DNA of 64,000 nucleotides, taken from assembly GCA_022041995.1 (NCBI GenBank), contig CP074388.1, positions 310,001-374,000 of the forward strand, read 5' to 3'. This document shows positions 52,701 to 61,503 of the stretch, piece after piece. This stretch comes from Cupriavidus necator. GTDB lineage: Bacteria; Pseudomonadota; Gammaproteobacteria; Burkholderiales; Burkholderiaceae. The notes beneath the pieces are model-generated. The model was not told where the DNA came from. It did not search any database and saw nothing but the letters and a program-made list of their open reading frames with translations. Made by a program: the position numbers and the translations under genes. The number at the start of each line of letters is the position of its first letter. Position 1 is the stretch's first letter.

Positions 52701-52868
52701 ACCCTGTGCATGGGGCTGCTGCCGCTGGCGCGCAGCCCGCAGTTGCAGCGCCACCGGGTGCGCGCCCTGCAGACGTTCGACGCGCTGAAGCCAGTCGTAG
52801 AGCATAAGATCGACGCGTATCTGCGCCAAGCCCCGGGCGGGCAGGCGCTCGTGCCGGGCTGCGCCTGA
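49734..52868 (+). CDS. SKWP-repeat type III effector-like protein
   Basis: A 1,044-residue protein. Residues 1-190 are low-complexity, Arg/Ser/Pro-rich, as in effector secretion regions. Residues about 380-870 hold 12 units of about 42 residues centred on ALNALSKWPD (11 with SKW, the last SRWP), the heat/armadillo-like repeat of RipS/XopAD effectors. A non-repeat C-terminal helical region follows. No N-terminal Sec signal. In RipS/XopAD proteins the repeats continue into a large C-terminal region. Here the frame stops TGA at 52866, and the related C-terminal region appears in another frame 20-50 bases later, so the gene may be the first half of a split effector. Start supported by GGAGAAGGGGCATAGCT. 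Confidence 0.8.
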   Translation: MRIGSPASPDAGGDQKIDEAAPGQSPTSRPEPASRRTDTVLDTLPRREDLAARRQQRRMQPYSGPQRQRAFASRPQGDEDTAGHPLRALPSSGRPVSDRAADDAPRRAQSSWPPSTRNLPDQQLRSTLAASGMERYQIAAAAPSRKRPARDAIEALDERHHSRMRIEPSEPQRRSRNLGRVLTYPEHEFGRQLRNQRDAQQQVLSGNAKDADFPELAIRLARENVLAQRNGYGQALVFLRPDYAGDNLHFLDLYLQKLQVRNKVRNKVRNIPPARANDVREAVELAAHYLVDTDWCRGAPAASYVHFANKLSKHADSEICRLALRSIATELLRPGALHRLNGRQAAMLCNALSKAPERPACCDAVSGLVRHLRSHGLIPTLNAQDMSNLLNALSKWSDDGRVRENALELARLVAADAPLRESMNALGVAITVNALSKWPDEADARQAALRLAERVTSDAKLRQRMDGQHVANALNAFSKWPASHRASEAVRCLARRLTSEPQLCQSMEAKHVSNALNALSKWPDKEEARKAALRLAERVSSEPQLCQSMEAKHVNALNALSKWPDKEEARKAALRLAERVSSEPQLCQSMDGQNVANALNALSKWPDQAKARDAALRLAERVSSEPQLCQSMEAKHVSNALNAFSKWPDADEASAAALALADRLTSEAEGDARLRESMDAREVTTALNALSKWPDQAKARDAALRLAERVSSEPQLCQSMEAKHVSNALNALSKWPDQAKARDAALRLAERVSSEPQLCQSMEARAVANALNALSKWPEEDKARDAALRLAERVSSEPQLCQSMEAKHVSNALNAFSKWPDADEASAGALALADRLTSEAEGDARLRQSMGAQAVASTLHALSRWPQESGLHEAAWCLAARLGSAPLEWSTFEFGQTGQIANALARLGRDEDGNAVLARDVLMGVAVHLELYPERFDSAEGRHVGMLLKAFAQLRLHDALRLLATPALERVMTLCQEGRLREEPLESVGTLCMGLLPLARSPQLQRHRVRALQTFDALKPVVEHKIDAYLRQAPGGQALVPGCA
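50511..50546 (+). repeat. three 12-base tandem repeats in effector gene
   Basis: GTCAGGAACAAG twice, then GTCAGGAACATA, coding VRNKVRNKVRNI. The unit keeps the reading frame. Number changes by slippage would alter the protein by four residues at a time. Confidence 0.85.
50890..52345 (+). repeat. SKWP repeat array, 126-base units
   Basis: Twelve units of about 126 bases. Units 4 to 11 are almost identical in DNA (GCGCTGCGGCTGGCCGAGCG and GAACCCCAGCTGTGCCAGTC recur), which indicates recent homogenisation or duplication. Unit 5 lacks one codon (KHVNAL for KHVSNAL). Two units (SKWPDADEAS type) carry four extra residues, EGDA. The outer units are more diverged. Confidence 0.9.
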
Positions 52869-55800
52869 AGGAGGGTGACGAAGCATGCGGTACGCGCTGT
52901 CCGGCCCTGTCACTGTATCAGGTGCTCAAGGCATACAGCGTGGTGGCCCACCAGTGGAAGCCGCGCTACATCAGCGGCGAACGCGAGTCGGTGAAGACGC
53001 ACCAGGAGACTCTGAAGCAGTGGGTGCGACAGACGCTGGACAGGACGCGCCCGCTCATCGAGACGGATCTGCAGGAAAAGAGCTGGAACTTGATTGCGCA
53101 GATCGAGGCGGATGATGCGATCCTGGACGCGCTGGATCTGCGGCTGGCCAGCGCGGCGCATCTGGAGGCCCTCACGACGCGTTACCCTCCTCGCCGGTTC
53201 GATCTGGCAGCGCGCCACGAGAGCCTGCGCACAGCGGTGGGAAACGTCGTACCACCCGAACCGAGTGGGGGCGACACCACGCATGTCACGGTCGACTTGC
53301 GGGGACGGGAGCTGGAGCCCGCCGCGTCGTCCGACGGGGCGGAGCCTGCGTATTCGTTTTATTCACGCCTGACCGGTCAGCCGCTGGTCGAGGTGCGGCT
53401 GCCTGGGGAGTTAAGCGCCTTCATGCTCGCGCGCACGTTCCAGTACAAAGACGAGCCTTGGCGCTTCGACATGTTTGGCGGCAGCCGCCTGACACGGGGG
53501 CGGCGGAAGTCAGCCCGGGACATCGCCGCCGGCCGCAGCGCGTCTGCTTCGGTGCTGCCGGCAGTGCGGTATGCCGACAGTGCCCCAGGCAGCGCCTTCA
53601 TGGAACTGGCGCAGAAGCTGGCGCCGCAGCGCGAGGACTGGTCGCGCATGCAACGCGCGCTCATGGAGATGGTGCCACCTGACCATGTGGTGGAGGGCAC
53701 GTTGCGGCTGGGCTGGTTTGAGGACGTGCCCGGGCCGCAGCACCCCTTCAGGCTTCAAGGGCCACACCACGAGCGCATCGCGCTCTGTCCAAATGACGGC
53801 TGCGGGTTTCTGAGATGGGACGTGGCGATGCGCATTCCGGTGGTGCGCGAACATATCGAGGCATGGGAGGCAGTCAGGGAGGCACGGGGCGACGAGGCAC
53901 AGCAAAAGCTGGTGGATGGGCAGCAGCCGGGATTTAACACGCTGCCACCGCAGGCCCTGATGCATTTCCCGCGGGATGAGGCGGCGCTTGACGAAGCGCG
54001 CGAGGTGATGCAGCGCAGGCTGAACGGGGTGGACCGGCACGCATCGCAGGCGGTGGACTGCCTGACGCTGTACCAACTGGCCGTCAGCGGCGGCTACCAG
54101 GGGCGGCGCATCCGCGCGGTCCCCTCGGCTGACGACAGGCTGTATCTGCCGACGATTCCGCTGCCGGGCTTTGCGCAGTTGCAGGGCGATGTGCTGGTGG
54201 GCAAACCGCCGTACGATAAGGAGAACCTGTTGCCCATTGCGGCCGCGCAGGTCGTTACGCCCGATCAGGAGGACGTGACGGCCCAGTTTCTGGACCAGTG
54301 CTTCGCCATCCAGTACAGCTATACGGGATTCGATGAGGATTCGGGCACGGGCGCCGACATGTTGCACAGCAAGGGCATGCTGATCATCCCGCCGCCGGGC
54401 TACTGGTCGCCGGATCCGGACCACCAGGGGCTGCATCTGGCCTGTTCGCGGGAGGACCTGAAGACGCTGTCGCGCTGGAAGAGCCGGCGCGAGCGCGACA
54501 CGCTGCCGCAGCAGATGTTCAGCACGGGCAGCCTGCGGGTCAAGGACGTGCTGCTGCCTGGGCGGCTTGGGGCAATCCCGATTGCGGAGCTGCGCAAGCG
54601 GAGCATGGACACGGACGGGGACGATGCGTTCGTCTATGCGGGCTATCCGGCTCTCGTGGGCCACATCGGTCGCGTCATGCAGTCGCGCCAGGCGCGACGG
54701 GGCGAGGAGCGCTCGTTCAAGCCGCCCAAGACTGCGCATCCGGCCATCGATGAACGGGGCCGCTACCAGGCGGGACGGGCGCGCGAAATTATGGCCGAGC
54801 AGCGGGGGGGCGCGTTGCTGGGTAAAGCCGCCACGCTCGCCATGCGCTTTCTCGCGCAGCCCGATGAGCTGCGCGAGGCCATGGCGCGAAACATGATGTT
54901 CGGCACCTACGACGGCGTGGCGCGTGATTTGCGCAACGGACTGCGCAGGCGGCTGCAGGGGGACAAGGATGCACCAGCGCTGCAGCAGTTGCAGGTGCAG
55001 GCGCATGAGGCGATTGACCGAGCCCATGAGCCGCAAGCGTGCGAGGCGGCGAAACTGCTGTATGAGCTGTGTATGCAGCTGGGCAGGGACAGCGTCCAGG
55101 CACCGCAGCTTCCGTCCGCGCTGGCGCAGGGGTTCCCCGCACTTGCGAGCGCCTATGAGCAGGCAGACGACACGGCCGGGCGTGTGCACGCGGTGCTGGA
55201 CAACTACCCGGTGTGCCGTCTGTCGCGTACGGCGTTCCCCGAGGGGCAGCCGGGGCTGGTGCCGGGCGAGCCGGAGCTGTCCATGCGCAACCTGTTTACG
55301 ATAGCCATAAAGGTGGGCACCGACGCGCTGAAGTCGGACACGGGCACCGATCTCTTTACAAGCGTGATCGAGAGTTGCGAAATGGCTGAACGCCGGTATC
55401 CCGACCGTCTGCGTCGGGTACCGTACAGCAAGCCGACGTTGGCGGAAATACGGCACGGGCGCTTCGATCCACAGTGGGCAGACGCTGCGCTGCGGCAGAT
55501 GCCAACGATGGCAGCGGGTGTCATGCAGGACGCCGTCCGGGCGCTGCAGCAGGCGGAGCTGCTCAGCGTACCGGCTACGCCGGCCGAACGGGCGCAGGAG
55601 GTTTCCCGGGAGGCGCTTGAGCAAGAGGCGCTGGCGCTCAATGAACGGGCCCGTTTGGCCGAGCCGGGGATCACGATGAGGCTGCAGGACATCGTGAACG
55701 GGTGCAGTGAGCCCGGACACGCGCGGGCGGGTCTGGCGGGCGAACAGAAGAACAGGCTGAAGTCGCCGCGCTCGCTGCAGGACAAGCTGGCCCGGCTGAT

Positions 55801-57291
55801 TGGTGGAGTGCCGCCCCGGACCCTGGCCCAGGCCAGCGCGCTGGTCAACGATGCGCTGCGCTACAGTGTGGTGCTGCCCGCGGATACGTTTATGGGGGAC
55901 TATCGCCAGATCATGGCGCAGCTCGCGAAGGCGCATACACTGATCCGGCGCACGAATCATTTCCTGCGGGGCCGCAGCCCTTTCCAGGCGGTGAGCGTCA
56001 CGCTGAAGGAGCCAAACGGCATCGCATGGGAAATCCAGTTTCATACAGAGCAAACGTTCAGATGCAAGGAGAAGTACCACGACCTGTACAAGCAGGCGCA
56101 ACGACGTGGATTCGATGGCGCCTCCGGCGACGAGATCTGGAAGTTGCTCGGGCCAGCGCGCGAGGCCTTCCGTGCATTACCCGTTCCTGCGGGGGTGGAA
56201 GATATCGTGGACTGGGAGCCGGAAACGGTATTGAAGGTGCAGCCGCGGCCCCAGGCGTCAGCCGCGCCGCGCGTGCCTGCCCCCTTGCGCAACTGGCCCA
56301 GCAGATCAGAAGCCAGGCTGAACGTCTCGAGGGTGCGGTCTGGCCTGTGCTGCAGCAGGCGCTGGAGCACCACGGCGCGAAGTTGCGCGCGGACATGGAC
56401 GGTGGCGGCTGGCGCAGGTTTATCTTTAAGAAGAAGAAAAGCATTGAAGAGAAGCTTGCCCGGATACAGCGCGAGCAGGGCCTGCAAACACCGCAGGAGG
56501 CCGCCAGGCGGGTACGCGATGGTCTGCGCTATGAGGTGATCCTCGGTGCAGAGAGATTTGCCATGGACGCTCGGAGGATCCTGACCAGTCTGCAAAGGGC
56601 CGGCATGACGGTCATGCGCGTGAACAACAGCTTTACCCGGGAGGGCACCGGCTATGCTGGCCTGAATGTGAACGTGCGCACCCGCGTTGAGGGCGAAGAC
56701 GCCGACTGGGAAATCCAGTTCCACACCCGTGATAGCCTGAAGGCCAAGGAGAAGGGTCACCGGACCTACGAAAGGCTGCGCCAACTGTCGCCTGATGCGG
56801 TGCCGCGCGGGACGCTGGAGGAGGACCTGCGCGACGCGGCAGCCCGCGTGGCGCCCCCGCAGGGCATCGAGATGATCCTGTCCTTCGATCTCTATGCGGA
56901 ACCATCCATTGCCGACGAGAGGCCTGGCGGCCCGATGAACCAGCTGTATCGCGGCGCAGCCGCGGATCAAGCACGCAGCTCCGACCTGGACACCGGGCAA
57001 CCCTACGGGCCGCACGGTGCCACGCGGAGCGCGCCTGCCGTGACACACCCGGCCCCCGATCCTGGCCATGCTGTTCGCAGCAACTGGGGCCCCCGCCCCC
57101 CGCGCGCACCGGACGTGCTGAGCGGCCTGCACGACCCCCCCTGGCGGGTGCCTCGCCGGCTCAGGTGCCCGTTCCCCCATCCTTGGGCGAATTCAATTCG
57201 GGGCCCCTGCTCATCAGTCTTGAACAGTTTCTGGCGCAATCAAACGCTGAGATGGGGATCGCCAGCGGGCTGCAGAATAATTGCCTGCTAG

Positions 57292-58903
57292 GAGACTGTC
57301 GGATTTTCGGGATCCCCGGTCGTCCGGCGGGACGGGTTGGGCGTTAATAAATTAACAAGTTTCTGAGAGAGTCCATAGGTGAGTCGCTTCGTGCCCGTTG
57401 ATCGTCAGACCGACTATCTGTTGCCGCCGTCAGTGGAGGACTGGTTGCCCGAAGGTCATCTGGCGCGGTTCGTGGTGGAAGTCATCGAGCAGATGGACCT
57501 GTCGGAGCTGAGCGGGGCGTACGCGGGTCGCGGCATGGCGGCGCATCACCCTGAGGTGCTACTGGGCTTGCTGGTGTACGGGTATGCGACCGGAGTGTCT
57601 TCGAGCCGCAAGATTGAGAGAGCGACCTATGACTCGGTGGCGTTCCGCTACGTTGCGGCGAACACGCATCCGGACCATGACACGCTGGCCACCTTTCGCA
57701 AGCGGTTTGCGAGCCAGTTAGAGAAGCTGTTCGTGCAGGTGCTGCTGATCGCGAAGGAGATGAAGCTGGTCAAGCTGGGCCGGATTGCGCTGGATGGCAC
57801 CAAGGTGAAGGCGAATGCGAGCAAGCACCGCGCGCTGTCGCACGGGCACATCGGCCGGATCGAAGCGCAGTTGCATGAAGAAGTGCAGCGGTTGATAGCG
57901 ATGGCCGAGAACGCCGATCGAGAGAGTCTGCCAGATGGGATGGATGTACCGGCGGAGATCGCACGGCGCGAAGCGCGACTGAAGGCGTTGGCCGAAGCGA
58001 AGGCGAAGATCGAGGCGCGGGCGCAGGAACGGTTCGAGCAAGAGCAGCAGGAGTATGAAGCCAAGGTGGCGCGTCGCGAGGCGCAGCGCAAAGACGGCAA
58101 GAAGCCGCGGGGCAAGGACCCGAAGCCGCCGCAAGGCGGTGCCAAGGAACGCGACCAGATCAACCTGACGGACGAAGAGTCGCGCATCATGCCGGTGTCC
58201 AGCGGCGGCTTCGAGCAAGGCTACAACGCGCAGGCGGCGGTGAATGTCGAGACGATGTTGATCGTGGGCACGACAGTGACCCAGCAAAGCAACGACAAGC
58301 GCCAGGTCGCACCGATGATCAACGTGCTGGGGGCGCTGCCCGAGCCATTGGGCCAGCCTGAGGTGTTGCTGGCGGATGCGGGCTACTTCAGTGCGGCCAA
58401 CGTCGTCACCTGCGAGGCAGCGGACATCACCCCTCTGATCGCGATCCAGCGCGACGCCCATCATCTGCCGCTGATGGAACGCTTTGCCGACGATCCGGCG
58501 CCGCCCGAGAGCACCGATCCGGTCGTCAGGATGACACACCGACATAAGACGAAGGCGGGGCGAGCACTGTACGGGCTCCGCAAGAGCACCGTCGAACCGG
58601 TGTTCGGCATCATCAAGCATGTGATGGGATTCCGGCAGTTCTCGCTGCGCGGGCTGTCCAACGTCGCGGCGGAATGGTCGCTGGTCGCGCTCGCGTGGAA
58701 CATCAAGCGGATGAACGTATTACGGGGTGTGTAGGGCCGATCAGCGGGCTCTTTGTGCCGCCTAATCGCCCGATTGCCTTCCTCATCCACTTTCAAATAC
58801 CTTCATCGCGTTTTGACGACTGAGATGAGCCCGCAATCCGGCCGCGAACCCAGTCATGAACCTGATGTTTTGAATCGCGCTTCACCTCAACTCCGACGAG
58901 CTC
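57292..58903 (+). mobile_element. IS1182-family element
   Basis: Ends GAGACTGTCGGATTTTCG and, read inwards from the right, GAGCTCGTCGGAGTTGAG match at about 12 of 18 positions. Flanked by CTAG on both sides (57288-57291 and 58904-58907), a 4-base target duplication. The undisturbed target is seen in copy 2 of the host gene (complement of 61818-61824), which confirms the exact site. Confidence 0.9.
57379..58734 (+). CDS. IS1182-family transposase
   Basis: A 451-residue DDE transposase (GTG start) with the IS1182 pattern: GRIALDGTKVKANASKHRAL, LLADAGYFSAANVVTCE and LRKSTVEPVFGIIKHVMGF. A coiled-coil region rich in Glu/Lys/Arg (REAQRKDGKKPRGKDPKPPQ) lies in the middle. Intact. Confidence 0.9.
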   Translation: MSRFVPVDRQTDYLLPPSVEDWLPEGHLARFVVEVIEQMDLSELSGAYAGRGMAAHHPEVLLGLLVYGYATGVSSSRKIERATYDSVAFRYVAANTHPDHDTLATFRKRFASQLEKLFVQVLLIAKEMKLVKLGRIALDGTKVKANASKHRALSHGHIGRIEAQLHEEVQRLIAMAENADRESLPDGMDVPAEIARREARLKALAEAKAKIEARAQERFEQEQQEYEAKVARREAQRKDGKKPRGKDPKPPQGGAKERDQINLTDEESRIMPVSSGGFEQGYNAQAAVNVETMLIVGTTVTQQSNDKRQVAPMINVLGALPEPLGQPEVLLADAGYFSAANVVTCEAADITPLIAIQRDAHHLPLMERFADDPAPPESTDPVVRMTHRHKTKAGRALYGLRKSTVEPVFGIIKHVMGFRQFSLRGLSNVAAEWSLVALAWNIKRMNVLRGV

Positions 58904-59302
58904 CTAGACACAGCTCTTCAGCTCAGCCGCAACCTAAAGCGAGAGCCTGCGATGGCAACGGAGCAGACGAGCGAACTCCAGGCGCAGGCGCAGTGGTTGC
59001 GGGGCGAGCTATTTCGTAGGGGCCTGGCCGATAGGGATGGCGACATCGACATGTACGAGGCCGGGTGGGGGCTCGCGCGCAGCCTTGGCATACGCATCCA
59101 GGCCATTGCGGTCAATGCGAGCGGGCAGCTCACAGTGCATCCGGTTGTTGGTCAGCAAGGCCGGCTTGTGCATATCCTTCATACACCCGGCCACTTTCAG
59201 CCATTGTGGCCGCGCCGCTAGGTTGCGGCGGCTGAACAAGATTCTTCGATCGAAATGGGCGTTACTCATGGGTCGGTAAGTTAGTCGACAAGTTGGAACT
59301 TC

Positions 59303-60364
59303 ATGGGCCCTGCATCGGTCGGATCGTGCATGAAGCGAGACGGACGGACATTTGATCATCAGACGCTGGAGGCGATTCGCCTCATGGCGATTGAGCGGGT
59401 TCGTGAAGGCGAGCGGCCGGCAGACGTGATTGCCTCCTACGGATTCAATCGCACCACGATCTATAAATGGATAAACGCTGCCCTTAAACCGGGCGTGGGT
59501 ATCAATGCGCTGCGCTCGACGCCGGCCACTGGCCGGCCCCCAACGCTGACGCCAGCCCAGGAGCGGCAGGTTTTTCGCTGGGTCAATGGGCGCGATCCGC
59601 GCCAGTACGGGCTTGATTTCGGGTTGTGGACACGCGCAATCGTGGCGCAGTTGATTGAGAAGAAGTTTGGTGTGCGCCTGGGGACGACAGCGGTGGGAGC
59701 ACTGCTGGCAAAACTTGGGCTGACGCCGCAGAAACCATTGCAACGGGCCTACCAACGCGACCCCGAAGCGATCGAGCGCTGGCAGCACGACACCTATCCA
59801 GCAATTGCCCGTCAGGCTAAGGCGCAGGGCGCGGAAGAGTTCTTCTGGGACGAGTCCGGCTTTCGCGCCGACACGGTGCATGGTAAGACCTGGGGTGTAC
59901 GTGGCCAGACCCCTGTGGTGCAGCGCCCCGGTCAGCGCCAGTCGATCAGCGCGGCGTCGGCGGTCAATGCGAAGGGAGCCTTCTGGTTTTGCACCTACAA
60001 GGGAGCGCTCAACGCCGAGTTTTTCGTCGAATTGCTCAAGAAGATGATGCGGCATCGCAAGAAGCCGGTGCATCTGGTGCTCGACAGTCTGCCCGCGCAC
60101 AAGAAGGCGCTGGTGCGCGAGTACGTTGACTCCACGCGCGGCAAGCTCACACTTCATTTCCTGCCGGGTTACGCCCCGGATCTGAATCCGGACGAATTGG
60201 TGTGGAGTCATGTCAAACGTACTGGCGCGGCAAGGCGGCCCCTGCAAAAGGGTGAAAAGCTGCAAGAGCGAATCGAGGCGCAGCTCGCGGATGTCCGGCA
60301 AAAGCCGTGTCTCGTTCGATCATTCTTCCAGGCTCCTTCTGTCGCCTATATTTCCGACTGCTGA
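59303..60364 (+). CDS. IS630-family transposase (type 1)
   Basis: About 345-353 residues (ATG 59303 or 59331). Helix-turn-helix DVIASYGFNRTTIYKWINA, then DDE core FFWDESGFRADTVHG, LVLDSLPAHKKALV and LPGYAPDLNPDELVWSHVK. The C-terminus SFFQAPSVAYISDC looks natural. It belongs to a different IS630 branch from the next transposase. The element ends are not resolved because it abuts both neighbours. Confidence 0.88.
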   Translation: MGPASVGSCMKRDGRTFDHQTLEAIRLMAIERVREGERPADVIASYGFNRTTIYKWINAALKPGVGINALRSTPATGRPPTLTPAQERQVFRWVNGRDPRQYGLDFGLWTRAIVAQLIEKKFGVRLGTTAVGALLAKLGLTPQKPLQRAYQRDPEAIERWQHDTYPAIARQAKAQGAEEFFWDESGFRADTVHGKTWGVRGQTPVVQRPGQRQSISAASAVNAKGAFWFCTYKGALNAEFFVELLKKMMRHRKKPVHLVLDSLPAHKKALVREYVDSTRGKLTLHFLPGYAPDLNPDELVWSHVKRTGAARRPLQKGEKLQERIEAQLADVRQKPCLVRSFFQAPSVAYISDC

Positions 60365-61422
60365 GTAAGCGGCGGTTGGCACAGAATGACCTTCTGTAGG
60401 ATGTCGCGAGCGCTCTTGGTCCAGATGAACGGCTTGGGGTTGGTGTTGTGGTGAGCGATGTACTCGTTGATGGCGTCGACCAGTTCCGGCACGCTGGTGA
60501 ATACGCCGCGGCGAAGTCGCTCGGTTGTGATGTCACGAAAGAACCGCTCGACCATGTTCAGCCATGATGCGGAGGTGGGCGTGAAGTGCATGTTGAATCG
60601 CGGATGCTTGGCCAGCCAGTCCTGCACCGCAGGATGCTTGTGGGTGGCGTAGTTGTCTGCGATCAGATGCAGCGTTTTGTCCTTGGGCGTCTCGCGGTCG
60701 ATCTTGCGCAGGAACTTCAGCCACTCGGTATGGCGGTGGCGCTGCTGGCACTGGGCGATGACCTGGCCATCGAGCACGTTGAGCGCGGCAAACAGCGTGG
60801 TCGTGCCGTTGCGCTTGTAGTCGTGCGTCATGGTGGCCGCACGCCCCTTCTTCAACGGCAAGCCGGGCTGCGTGCGATCCAGCGCCTGCACCTGGCTCTT
60901 CTCATCGCAGCACAGCACCAGCGCGTGCTCGGGTGGCGACATGTAGAGGCCGACGATGTCTTCGAGCTTCTCGACGAACTTCGGATCGCGCGACACCTTG
61001 AAGCCGCGCACGATGTGCGGCTTCAACCCGTGGGCGTGCCAATGGCGCATGACGGTGCTGGCGCTCACGCCCAATTCGGCGGCCATCTTGCGCGTGCTCC
61101 AGTGCGTGGCCGCAACGGGCTTGGTTTGAGTGGTCAGCTCCACCAGCCGCGCCGTGTCCACCTTCACCGGCGGCGCACCGCGCGGCAAGTCGCGTTCGAT
61201 ACCGGCCAGCCCCGATTGCGCATACCGCTCACGCCAACGCGAGACCTGCACGCGTCCGACTCCCAACTGCTCGGCGATGTCCTTGTTCTGCATTCCGTTG
61301 GCGGCCAGCAGCACAATGCGCGCGCGCTGCGCCAGCCTCACGCTCGTGAGCTTCGACCGAACCAGCCTCGTCAAATTGGTTCGCTCCTCGTCGGTCAACA
61401 TGATCTCGGGGGCAACTCGCAC
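60346..61422 (-). CDS. IS630-family transposase (type 2)
   Basis: A 358-residue protein with helix-turn-helix QNKDIAEQLGVGRVQVSRWR and DDE core LVLCCDEKSQVQALDRTQ, HLIADNYATHKHPAVQ and TPTSASWLNMVERFFRD. It is convergent with the type 1 transposase, and the coding ends overlap by 19 bases, so its last residues (LCQPPLTQQSEI) may be borrowed from the neighbour. Otherwise complete. Confidence 0.88.
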   Translation of the reverse strand: MRVAPEIMLTDEERTNLTRLVRSKLTSVRLAQRARIVLLAANGMQNKDIAEQLGVGRVQVSRWRERYAQSGLAGIERDLPRGAPPVKVDTARLVELTTQTKPVAATHWSTRKMAAELGVSASTVMRHWHAHGLKPHIVRGFKVSRDPKFVEKLEDIVGLYMSPPEHALVLCCDEKSQVQALDRTQPGLPLKKGRAATMTHDYKRNGTTTLFAALNVLDGQVIAQCQQRHRHTEWLKFLRKIDRETPKDKTLHLIADNYATHKHPAVQDWLAKHPRFNMHFTPTSASWLNMVERFFRDITTERLRRGVFTSVPELVDAINEYIAHHNTNPKPFIWTKSARDILQKVILCQPPLTQQSEI

Positions 61423-61503
61423 TCACTCTCTCCACGCTGTGTCGCAGTGTGGGCATTGGAGACGCCGAATTCATATAAGTTCCATCAAGAACAGAACGCT
61501 ACA

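Larger units (their letters stand above)
52885..59221 (+). pseudogene. giant effector-like protein, copy 1 (RdRp-like, RelA/SpoT-like x2, protease-like), broken
   Basis: The open frame runs from GTG 52922, after a better start in another frame (ATG 52885 with GGAGGGTGACGAAGC; one base apart gives MRYALS-ALSLYQVLKAYS). Numbered from 52922: KDVLLPGRLGAIPIAELRKR and DTDGD at 563-567 match the DxDGD metal site of RNA-polymerase/RdRp-like barrels. Residues 935-1065 are RelA/SpoT-synthetase-like (LKSPRSLQDKL to WEIQFHTEQTFRCKEKYHDL). A C5 for C6 run at 56280 shifts the frame. The second RelA/SpoT-like domain (KKKKSIEEKL, WEIQFHTRDSLKAKEKGH) follows at 56400-56800, then a GC-tract indel near 57090, and IS1182 at 57292 cuts the last domain (NNCLL|DTAL to GHFQPL, ends 59221). 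Copy 2 lacks these lesions over its visible 3' part. Confidence 0.7.

Noticed and set aside
53510..56101. 863-codon open frame on the minus strand opposite the effector gene
   Set aside because: It is His/Arg/Leu-rich shadow coding caused by high GC and codon bias of the plus-strand gene; no motif or start signal.
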